Below, piece after piece: positions 17,638-24,706 of a DNA stretch of 64,000 nt. The DNA comes from Lentisphaera profundi (GTDB taxonomy: Bacteria > Verrucomicrobiota > Lentisphaeria > Lentisphaerales > Lentisphaeraceae). Positions within the stretch are counted from its first letter, which is position 1, and the number at the start of each line of letters is the position of its first letter. The stretch lies in contig NZ_CP117811.1 in NCBI RefSeq assembly GCF_028728065.1, forward strand, positions 682,001-746,000, read 5' to 3'. Made by a program: the position numbers and the translations under genes. The notes under the pieces are model-generated. The model ran no database searches, was not told the origin of the DNA, and saw only the letters and a list, made by a program, of their open reading frames with translations.

Positions 17638-18378
17638 TCACCACAGCGTCGGCTGCGTGAGTCCGTCGAATCGAAAATTGTCAATCCCCCAGTTAGTGGA
17701 TCTATTCCAGGGATGACCATTGGTGTTTTGATTAAAACCAATCATTTGAGGATTGCTGAATATATACGTATAATTCATTGCTTTGACATGACCGTCGACA
17801 AATAGCGCATTAGCTTTGTTCCCAACATGTCGGGGAGCTATAACATTGGTATTGTAATAGATGTCAGCACGGCCGTGGGCATCCATGGTAAAAATGACTT
17901 CGGAGGGGCTTACTGCACCCAAGCCACTGAGCGACGACACTTCCCTAAGGTAGCGATTCATGGGAAAACTGGCCTCCCAAATCATGCTAGTGATCCAAAA
18001 ATCTCTGTTTTGCGAGGGACAGAACCATAGGTCCATGTTTCGGACATAATTATAATCATAAATACCTTTATAGCCTTTGGTTCCTCCAGGTCCTGTTAAT
18101 AGCGTCGGCAGAGGCCCGTTTGGGCCGCCAGAACGATAATAATTATTGCCGTTATATCCCATACCACTTGGCAAGAATCGATTGTCATTATCATCAAGAT
18201 ACATGAAGTTAGCCATACCGATTTGTTTTTGCTGACTGACGCATACCGCTTTTCTTGCTTCGCCTCTTGATTTAGAAAGCATGGGAGCCAAAAATGAAGC
18301 AAGGATACCAATAATCGCAATGACTACCAGTAATTCTATGAGGCTAAAGTGATTTGTTTTTGTACAATTATTTTTCAT
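17638..18378 (-). CDS. DUF1559 prepilin-like protein
   Basis: Type IV pilin/type II pseudopilin-like protein of 246 aa. It has the prepilin N-terminal motif FSLIELLVVIAIIGILA just after a short basic leader, and a C-terminal DGH motif with a histidine spaced before it (RHVGNKANALFVDGH), close to the H-X9-DG signature of this PVC family. Such proteins are very numerous in Lentisphaera and relatives and probably form surface or secretion pseudopili. The start has AAGGA-like sequence upstream and a TGTTAAG/CTTCTAT element 32 bases away. A nearly identical C-terminal copy is present as debris at 15,833-16,002. The gene is divergent from the ECF sigma factor. Confidence 0.88.
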   Translation of the reverse strand: MKNNCTKTNHFSLIELLVVIAIIGILASFLAPMLSKSRGEARKAVCVSQQKQIGMANFMYLDDNDNRFLPSGMGYNGNNYYRSGGPNGPLPTLLTGPGGTKGYKGIYDYNYVRNMDLWFCPSQNRDFWITSMIWEASFPMNRYLREVSSLSGLGAVSPSEVIFTMDAHGRADIYYNTNVIAPRHVGNKANALFVDGHVKAMNYTYIFSNPQMIGFNQNTNGHPWNRSTNWGIDNFRFDGLTQPTLW

Positions 18379-18409
18379 TTAAGGTCCTTAGGTTCTATTA
18401 TATTTTATA

Positions 18410-18440
18410 ATAGAAGTCAGTTTAAATCAAGATCTTAACA
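18410..18440 (-). promoter_or_regulatory. TGTTAAG-N17-CTTCTAT promoter-like element
   Basis: Minus-strand TGTTAAG, 17 bases, CTTCTAT, followed by a very AT-rich stretch. It lies 32 bases upstream of the pilin-like gene start. Outside the boxes it is not similar to the sites at 14.4 and 16.9 kb, so it counts as an independent occurrence. Confidence 0.65.
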
Positions 18441-18586
18441 CTAAATCAGAAAAAAATTAAATTTTCTGTTTAAAGTTTACTTATTTTACTTAGTATAGTA
18501 TTGATTAGAGTGCTGATTTAATAGATCATTAAAGTACGAGAAGCAATTGGGAAATTGCGATGGCACACAGAAAACATAGGAATCAA

Positions 18587-19174
18587 ATGGATAATTGGAA
18601 TACAAGAGAGTCTTTACTTCTACGAGCATCGGATCCAGATAATCACGAAGCCTTTGAAGAGTTCGTTTATTATTACAAAAATTTTATCAGCATGGTTTTT
18701 TCTAAGCTGGGTGTGCAACAAAGTCAAATTGATGACCTCCGGCAGGATCTTTTAATTAAACTTTGGAAAGACATCGGCAAGTTTGATTCGACTCGGGAGA
18801 ATTCGAATTTTCGCGGTTGGCTGAGTGTGGTTATGAGGCATGAAGTTTATCGTTTTTTTCGAAAAAATAAGAGTGATAAGAAGGAACTCAGTGATACAGA
18901 TTTGGACTTATCGCAAGAAAGTGAAATTGATCAAATGATTGAAAAAGAATGGAAGGCTTATGTTACTTCTTTGGCGGTAGAAAAAATCAAAGCTCATTTT
19001 GATGGCAATGCCCTGAAAGTCTTTTATCTCACTTTAGAGGGCAAGAATGCTGCCGCTATTGCTGTTGAGTTAGAGATGTCCGAAAACTCTGTCTATGTAC
19101 TTCGTTCAAGGGTAAAAGCTCGTTTTCAAGGTGAGATCCGCCAATTAAGGTCACTACTAGAGAATCATCAGTGA
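18587..19174 (+). CDS. ECF RNA polymerase sigma factor (kinase-linked type)
   Basis: Sigma-70 family ECF factor. Region 2 spans roughly residues 15-85 (EFVYYYKNFISMVF, DDLRQDLLIKLWK, FRGWLSVVMRHEVYRFFRK). Region 4 lies near the C-terminus (KNAAAIAVELEMSENSVYVLRSRVKARF). I choose ATG 18,587 (MDNWNTRESLL) because AGGA sits five bases upstream and relatives start this way; an upstream ATG at 18,560 is in frame. Its stop overlaps the GTG start of a Ser/Thr kinase by four bases, so the two are translationally coupled. ECF factors paired with Ser/Thr kinases are known to be switched on by phosphorylation rather than by anti-sigma factors. It is a candidate to read the TGTTAAG/CTTCTAT promoters, but its own upstream region lacks that motif. 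Confidence 0.9.
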   Translation: MDNWNTRESLLLRASDPDNHEAFEEFVYYYKNFISMVFSKLGVQQSQIDDLRQDLLIKLWKDIGKFDSTRENSNFRGWLSVVMRHEVYRFFRKNKSDKKELSDTDLDLSQESEIDQMIEKEWKAYVTSLAVEKIKAHFDGNALKVFYLTLEGKNAAAIAVELEMSENSVYVLRSRVKARFQGEIRQLRSLLENHQ

Positions 19175-21216
19175 CTCAGGAAACCGATAAATTTATTGCC
19201 ATTCCCAAAAACCTTGATTATCGAGCGACGGATTTTTATGATTTAGAGGAAGATGAGCGAGATACGCAATGTACTCAGCTCTATGAAGAATTTGCTGATG
19301 TTAATAAGCGCTATACGGAAGTGGCTGAAATTGCTTCTGGGGGGATGAAAATCATTTCTCGAGCCTATGATCAAAAGACCGGGCGTTATGTGGCTATGGC
19401 GTCGGTTAAAGAAAATTTAGGAAAAGAACCCTACGGTCCTTTTCTTGCAGAAGCACGGCTGACGGCGGCACTGCATCATCCCAATATTATCAAAGTTCAT
19501 GATATAGATTACAGAGATGATGGCAGTCCGTATTTCACCATGGACCTCAAGTTAGGAGATTCATTAAACGAAATTCTGAAGAAATTGCAGCAAGGTGTTG
19601 AGTCCTACACAAATTTATATACGACGGAATCACTACTCAATATTTTTATTAAAATTTGTGATGCGGTCTCCTATAGCCATGCTCAAAGTATTTTGCATTT
19701 GGATATAAAGCCGGAAAATGTTCAGGTAGGTGAACATGGTGAAGTACTGCTTTGTGACTGGGGCTTGGCACGTCAGCTTGGCGACAAAACTACAGACAAT
19801 GATGATCTTTTGAGCATGGAGTTTCTCAATGGTCAGACACTGGTCGGCAAAGTTCGAGGAACACCTGGCTTTATGGCTCCCGAACTTCTCAAAGACAAGA
19901 AAAAAAGAGCTTTGCAGTCAGATGTTTACGCATTGGGCGCAGTGCTTTACACAATCCTGACTTATCAGAATCCGATTGATGGTGATGTTCAGACGGTACT
20001 TTTGAAAACTAAAAATGGCGATATTATAGCTCCGATTGAGCGTTGCCCAGATAAAGCGATTCCCAAGAGTTTGAATGCGGTGGTGATGAAGGCTATGGCT
20101 TATGATAAACACGACCGTTACGCCACGGTGAATGAGTTTACTGAGGATGTCAGGAAATATTTATTTGGTTATGCGACAAGCGCAGAAAACGCGGGTTTTT
20201 TGAAAGGCTTGATGCTATTTTATAAACGCAATAAAAATGCTAGTCGAATTGCCGCTACTTCACTTTTTATTCTGATGATGTTTGTTTATGCCTTTATTAT
20301 CAAGCTTGAAAAGGCCAGGCTGAATGAATATCAACTGCGATTGACTGCTGAGCAGCAGAGAAAAATAGCCGAGGATAATTTTCAAAAATACAAAGAGGAA
20401 AAAGAGCTAGCCGATTTAAGTCTAGCGGCTGACCCGAGCGTGGTTCTTGCTAAGATAAAAGAGTATTACCATAGTCATTTTCTGGATGCGCCGAAAGCAA
20501 CACTTGATCATGTGATGAAATCCCTCGAGCGCATTAAAGAATCCAATGACAGCGCTATTTTACTTTATGAATTCAAGGGAGATGTACACTTTGTCAGGGA
20601 AGAGTTTGATTTAGCGCTCAAAGAACTTCAAAAAGGACGAGGAGCCGAAGAGAACCCCAATTTATTTAAAGCATTAAAATCAGTTGAAGATTATCAGAGT
20701 AGTCAGCAAGCAGCACCGATAGCAGTGATCAACACTGTTTTAGATAAGTTGAGTGGTGATTTTGTTCAACAGCAGGTCCGGATGATGATTTATGATGGGG
20801 CAGTAAGAGCCAAAGATGAAGATCATCTTCAATTAGTAAAGCGAGTCTTCACGGAAGTTAATCGAGTTGATGTACTCGATGAATTTAGCTATGATTTTGA
20901 AACTAAAACTTTAATAATAGATGGTGATTTTGTGCGCTGTAGTACTTATATTGCGCAGTTTGATCAAGAAGTTTCACTCTTATCGACTTTGGGACCAGAG
21001 CACCTCATTATAAAAGGGACGGAGCGCTTAAATACACCCAGCCTCGGTGGCTTGAATTTAAAAACGCTTGATTTGAGTGGAGTAAAATTAGATAATCTGT
21101 ATAAGTTTATCAAAAGAGGGGTGACTGAAAAACTCATTATCAATAAAGCGACAACGGATCCCGAGCTTTTAAAGCTTTTGAAAAAAGAATACAAGATCGT
21201 TTTTAAACCTGAGTAG
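19171..21216 (+). CDS. Transmembrane Ser/Thr protein kinase, ECF-coupled
   Basis: PknB-type kinase of 681 aa starting at GTG. The kinase domain spans about residues 48-330 with catalytic HLDIKPEN (Asp178), DWG in place of DFG (196-198) and MAPE (235-238). The VAIK lysine position reads VAMA (Ala77), although Lys80 is close by, and the glycine loop is short (IASGGMKII). A transmembrane helix (358-378) is followed by a coiled coil, a TPR-like helical region, and a C-terminal part with leucine-rich periodicity (LKTLDLSGVKLDNLYKF). Catalytic activity is plausible but should not be assumed. It probably senses an extracytoplasmic signal and phosphorylates the sigma factor encoded just before it. 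Confidence 0.9.
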   Translation: MTQETDKFIAIPKNLDYRATDFYDLEEDERDTQCTQLYEEFADVNKRYTEVAEIASGGMKIISRAYDQKTGRYVAMASVKENLGKEPYGPFLAEARLTAALHHPNIIKVHDIDYRDDGSPYFTMDLKLGDSLNEILKKLQQGVESYTNLYTTESLLNIFIKICDAVSYSHAQSILHLDIKPENVQVGEHGEVLLCDWGLARQLGDKTTDNDDLLSMEFLNGQTLVGKVRGTPGFMAPELLKDKKKRALQSDVYALGAVLYTILTYQNPIDGDVQTVLLKTKNGDIIAPIERCPDKAIPKSLNAVVMKAMAYDKHDRYATVNEFTEDVRKYLFGYATSAENAGFLKGLMLFYKRNKNASRIAATSLFILMMFVYAFIIKLEKARLNEYQLRLTAEQQRKIAEDNFQKYKEEKELADLSLAADPSVVLAKIKEYYHSHFLDAPKATLDHVMKSLERIKESNDSAILLYEFKGDVHFVREEFDLALKELQKGRGAEENPNLFKALKSVEDYQSSQQAAPIAVINTVLDKLSGDFVQQQVRMMIYDGAVRAKDEDHLQLVKRVFTEVNRVDVLDEFSYDFETKTLIIDGDFVRCSTYIAQFDQEVSLLSTLGPEHLIIKGTERLNTPSLGGLNLKTLDLSGVKLDNLYKFIKRGVTEKLIINKATTDPELLKLLKKEYKIVFKPE

Positions 21217-21242
21217 TTCACTTCAGGTTCTGCAGTGTCACC

Positions 21243-21383
21243 TTATAGTAGGGAGCTTAAGCACATGCCGACGGTATGTAGTAGGGTAGCCACCGGATTC
21301 ATCCGGTGGGTATGGTTAAAAAAATAATATTCATGCCGAAGGTATGATGGAAACGCTCTGCAGCATAGTTTCGGCACGCACGA
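21243..21383. repeat. Inverted repeat A fragment with hairpin
   Basis: Repeat A elements in reverse orientation: CATGCCGAAGGTATGA, CGCTCTGCAGCATAGTTTCGGCACGCACGA, and the perfect hairpin CCACCGGAT-TC-ATCCGGTGG at about 21,289-21,308. This is the only repeat A block on the opposite strand. Confidence 0.75.
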
Positions 21384-21488
21384 TGAACCTAGAATCCATG
21401 CACCTGATGCAAATTTAGAAGCGGGGCATCTGTAGAAGGCTAATTTATTGGTGGTCTCTTTACCAATATAAGGTTCGAGCATTTGCTA
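21384..21488 (-). pseudogene. Internal fragment of a DUF1559 pilin-like gene
   Basis: About 33 codons (QMLEPYIGKETTNKLAFYR, then CPASKFASGAWI) match residues 77-110 or so of the intact pilin at 21,998-22,708 ([21 protein letters not shown]). A stop precedes the fragment in frame. It is sandwiched between an inverted repeat A block and a repeat B array, with no flanking coding sequence left. Confidence 0.75.
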
Positions 21489-21990
21489 GCGTAATAAGAC
21501 TCCAACCCGGCATATATCAGCGTGTGGCGTGAGCCACAGGTATAGTTTGATGCAATGAAGCGAGGGCTCATGAATGTGAGTCCGGCATATACCGGACCCA
21601 AGCTTGGGCCCTAAACTAATTCTAAACCAGTTTCACGCCCCTGACGGAGCATGCTACATAATGTCGGACTCACAAGTGAGCCCCTTCCCAAAATCAGATT
21701 TATTTAGTCATGCCCCTGACGGAGCATGCTACATTATGTCGTTGCGGAGCACCTAGAACTGAAGGTCCGCAATAGTGTAGCCTGTGTTGTATTCTCCTAG
21801 AGCGGAACAATTAGGGTCGTAGACCCAGCATATATCAGCGTGTGGCGTGAGCCACATGTATAGTTTGATGAAATGAAGTGAGGGCTCATGAATGTGAGTC
21901 CGGCATATACCGGAGCCAAGTTTGGGTCCTAAACTAATGCCAAACCTGTTTTCACGCCCCTGACGGAGCATGCTACATTCTAGTTTAATG
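21489..21990. repeat. Repeat B array
   Basis: Contains uninterrupted copies of the GTCCGGCATATACCGGAC hairpin (21,580 and about 21,898). CRCCCCTGACGGAGCATG hairpins start near 21,634, 21,709 and 21,953, and there is also GGGTCGTAGACCC. Units recur in the order GTGAGTCCGGCATATACCGG, GGGCCCTAAACT, CGCCCCTGACGGAGCATGCTACA, GTCGGACTCACAAGTGAGCC. No gene. Confidence 0.87.
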
Positions 21991-21997
21991 CATATAT

Positions 21998-22708
21998 TTA
22001 AAAAGCACTTTCTCCGATGGCAGCTTCAAAGAATGGTGTCCAGGTATTTCTATATGGCTTAGTAGACCGCCACTCGTCTGTTGGGATATAAGCTTTTACC
22101 ACACTTCCATCGGTAACAGCTAGGTTGAAATATCCATGATTGCCATGAAAGTCACCTTTAGAGGTCTCCATCACAAAATCATACATAAAAGGTTTTCTAC
22201 TTGAATGCTTGAATGGAGGTAGATGTCCTGCGTTCCAATTGTGAATCGTCAAATTATCGAGCGTCTGTGGACGACCGTAGTTTGAACGCATAAAGCCGTT
22301 GTAGTTTCTTCCATTAGAGGCACCTGCGATCCATGCTCCATCACCACTGTTGTACTCTGAACTAGGGCATCTATAAACGGCTAATTTATTATTCACGTCA
22401 TCTCTCCCTAAGTAGGGTTCAAAAATTTGTTCACCACTTTCGTAAAATTGACCCGACTCTGCTCCGTCGTTCCAAGCGGTCGCTACCATGAATTGACCGC
22501 GTAAATGGTGAGCATAAACTTTGTTTTCATTATCATCAGCAAAGAGCATTTGAGTGATATAAAGTTGCTTGAGGTTATTTTTACATAGGACTTCTCTAGC
22601 TTTCCTTCTAGCATTGCTTAGCGATGGCACCAGTAGCGATGCCAAGATGCCAATAATGGCAACAACGACGAGAATTTCAATCAGTGTGAATCTCTTTTTA
22701 AGCTGCAT
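21998..22708 (-). CDS. DUF1559 prepilin-like protein
   Basis: Pilin-like protein of about 236 aa with prepilin motif [20 protein letters not shown] after a basic MQLKKR leader. The N-terminal helix continues into [15 protein letters not shown], standard for the family. The C-terminal [14 protein letters not shown] is a degenerate form of the H-X9-DG motif. I choose ATG 22,708 because GAGG lies six bases upstream; an ATG at 22,726 would add six residues before the basic leader. A TGTTAAG/CTTCTAT element lies 41 bases upstream. It stands alone between two repeat B arrays. It probably belongs to the surface pseudopilin set; partner unknown. Confidence 0.87.
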   Translation of the reverse strand: MQLKKRFTLIEILVVVAIIGILASLLVPSLSNARRKAREVLCKNNLKQLYITQMLFADDNENKVYAHHLRGQFMVATAWNDGAESGQFYESGEQIFEPYLGRDDVNNKLAVYRCPSSEYNSGDGAWIAGASNGRNYNGFMRSNYGRPQTLDNLTIHNWNAGHLPPFKHSSRKPFMYDFVMETSKGDFHGNHGYFNLAVTDGSVVKAYIPTDEWRSTKPYRNTWTPFFEAAIGESAF

Positions 22709-22748
22709 ATCTGACCTCAATATCATTAATTAAGTGTATACCTTTTAT

Positions 22749-22779
22749 ATAGAAGTCACAAGCTTGATCAATCTTAACA
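22749..22779 (-). promoter_or_regulatory. TGTTAAG-N17-CTTCTAT promoter-like element
   Basis: Minus-strand TGTTAAG at 22,773-22,779 and CTTCTAT at 22,749-22,755 with 17 bases between, 41 bases upstream of the pilin-like start. An independent occurrence, since the flanks differ from the other sites. Confidence 0.65.
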
Positions 22780-22794
22780 ACTAATAAATATTTA

Positions 22795-23057
22795 TTGATG
22801 AATTGAAGCGAGCGCTCACGAATGTGAGTCCGGCATATACCAGAGCCAAGTTTGGGCCCTAAACTAATCCCAAACCTGTTTTCACGCCCCTGACGGAGCA
22901 TGCTACATAATGTCGGACTCACAAGTGAGCCCTCACACAAAATTAGATTACTCATTCATGCCCCTGACGGAGCATGCTACAATCTGTTGGTGCGGAGAAT
23001 TAAAAATCACCTGATAGTACGCTTAGCCAAGTACCGCACTGAGTAATATCAGCGTGG
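22795..23057. repeat. Repeat B array, degenerate at its right end
   Basis: Copies of GTGAGTCCGGCATATACC (22,823) and of the CRCCCCTGACGGAGCATG hairpin (about 22,883 and 22,957). After about 22,990 the match weakens; a short AATATCAGCGTGG at 23,045-23,057 still resembles the ATATCAGCGTGTGG unit of the array. The IS110 element appears to begin right after it. Confidence 0.75.
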
Positions 23058-23126
23058 AAATTTGGCAAAGAACGAGGCAATGACCTTTATTGAAGTTTCA
23101 CACAAACAAAAAAAGGAAATTGCCTC

Positions 23127-24224
23127 ATGGAAATGTATAACTCAAAAACGAAATATCATTGTGGAATTGACCTTCACAAGTCATCTGCTCATATTTGTGT
23201 CATGGACAAGGAAGGAAATATAATGCTGCATAAAAACATCCGAGATAATAATTTTGTCTATATGAAGAAGGTCTTGGCGCCTTATGTCGATGACCTCACT
23301 ATTGCTTGTGAGAGCACTTATAATTGGTACCCTCTTGCAGATTTTTGTCGTTCAGAGAATATTGAATTCACTCTTGGTCATGCGCTCTATATGAAATCTA
23401 TTCACGGAGGAAAAGCTAAAAACGATAAAATTGATAGCAAAAAAATCACTGATTTATTACGCACGAATTTATTGCCTCACGCCTATGCTTGCCCAGCAGA
23501 ATACCGCTCTCATAGAGACCTCTTACGAAGGCGTATAAAGTTAGTGCAGTCCAAGTCTGGAATATCAGTCTACATGAATATTTTTGAGCAACAAAACGAG
23601 CTAAAAGAAAGTACTTTATACATGAGGTCAAAACCAGATAAACTAGAAAGTCTAGTAGAACATCAGGACTTTTCTGGGATAGGTGGCATCGCGATGGAAC
23701 GGAACTATCAGCTCAACACAAATCTATTGATGGCTTATACAAAAGAGTTGATCGCAGTGGATAAAGATCTCAAAGAATTCACTTTAAATAGTGCCTACAA
23801 TGAAGAATTTGAAATAGTAAAGTCAATGCCTGGAGTAGGCGATACCCTTGGTATGGTCATTATCTATGAAACTCACGACATCAAAAGGTTTAAAAGCCCA
23901 GGTAAGTATTCAAGTTATTGTCGAGTGATTAAATGTAAAAAAGAAAGTGCGGGTAAAAGTTATGGTTATAGTGGAGCAAAAATAGGTAATCCATTTTTAA
24001 AATGGGCCTATAGTCAGGCTGCCGTACTATCAAAAAGAAACCCTTTGATGAAAGCTTTTTCAAATGACCTAATAAGGCAACACGGCGAACGTAAAGCTAG
24101 AGCTATTTACACTCATAAGATTTGTCGATCAATTTATTTCATGCTCCAGAGAAAACAAAAATTTGATCCCATTGATTTTTTTGGAAGACAAAAATATGAA
24201 CGTTTACAAAGACTAAATAATTAA
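23127..24224 (+). CDS. IS110-family DEDD transposase (bridge-RNA-guided recombinase family)
   Basis: Transposase of 365 aa. The N-terminal RuvC-like domain carries D14 (CGIDLHK), E62 (CESTYNWY), D100 and D103 (KNDKIDSKK), the DEDD set of IS110 enzymes. The C-terminal domain has MPGVGDTLGMVII and ESAGKSYGYSGAKIGN, the region that supplies the catalytic serine in the family. IS110 recombinases are known to be guided by a bridge RNA encoded in the element's noncoding end. The gene looks intact, with AGGAAA ten bases before the ATG, so the element may still be active. Confidence 0.92.
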   Translation: MEMYNSKTKYHCGIDLHKSSAHICVMDKEGNIMLHKNIRDNNFVYMKKVLAPYVDDLTIACESTYNWYPLADFCRSENIEFTLGHALYMKSIHGGKAKNDKIDSKKITDLLRTNLLPHAYACPAEYRSHRDLLRRRIKLVQSKSGISVYMNIFEQQNELKESTLYMRSKPDKLESLVEHQDFSGIGGIAMERNYQLNTNLLMAYTKELIAVDKDLKEFTLNSAYNEEFEIVKSMPGVGDTLGMVIIYETHDIKRFKSPGKYSSYCRVIKCKKESAGKSYGYSGAKIGNPFLKWAYSQAAVLSKRNPLMKAFSNDLIRQHGERKARAIYTHKICRSIYFMLQRKQKFDPIDFFGRQKYERLQRLNN

Positions 24225-24662
24225 AAAATCTGGAATCTTTTGCAGTGAAGCCGTCAATGGGGACTTGGACTTTGAGCCTCTATCACCTGATTAGATCGCT
24301 GTAAAAGGTTTCTTTAAATCAAAAGAAGTTTAGATGATGACTCACCCCTTACTGAGCCCGATATGTACTGGACGATTCCACATGATAGAATTGAGCCTTG
24401 ATTTACACCTGAATAGGACAGCGAGGGATTGACCGCAAGTAGTTTCTAAGGCGTCGGTTAGCAGCTAAAAAGAAAAGCTGAATAGATCGACAGGGCTCCT
24501 TTAAAGCCTTTGACCTTATATGGATGTCTGGAGGGACTTCACATTAAGTGAAAGACCCGTACCCGAAAAGAAGAAACAAAGATGAGCTGAACTAAACATT
24601 TTTAAGCACAAGTCGTTTTGAAAATCAAAAAAACGGATACAAAGATTTATTGTCTACTTGAC
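24225..24662 (+). ncRNA. Candidate bridge RNA region of the IS110 element
   Basis: A noncoding stretch of about 440 bases lies between the transposase stop and the likely right end. It has an imperfect internal repeat: TTGAGCCTCTATCACCTGATTAG (near 24,273) and TTGAGCCTTGATTTACACCTGAATAGG (near 24,390). It also has several potential short stems. In characterised elements the bridge RNA lies in such an end and has two binding loops. I cannot fold it or identify the loops here, so this is a place to look rather than a demonstrated RNA. Confidence 0.3.
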
Positions 24663-24706
24663 AAATTTGGCTAAATGGATGTCCCCAATTTTTCCTAAGA
24701 GCTCAG

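Larger units (their letters stand above)
23058..24671 (+). mobile_element. IS110-family insertion sequence (boundaries tentative)
   Basis: A DEDD transposase gene sits inside a unit bracketed by the direct 9-mer AAATTTGGC at 23,058-23,066 and 24,663-24,671, giving about 1.6 kb, within the IS110 size range. IS110 elements lack long terminal inverted repeats, and none is visible. The left edge abuts a repeat B array; some characterised IS110 elements insert into palindromic repeats. The noncoding space is small on the left (60 bases) and large on the right (about 440 bases). Confidence 0.55.
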
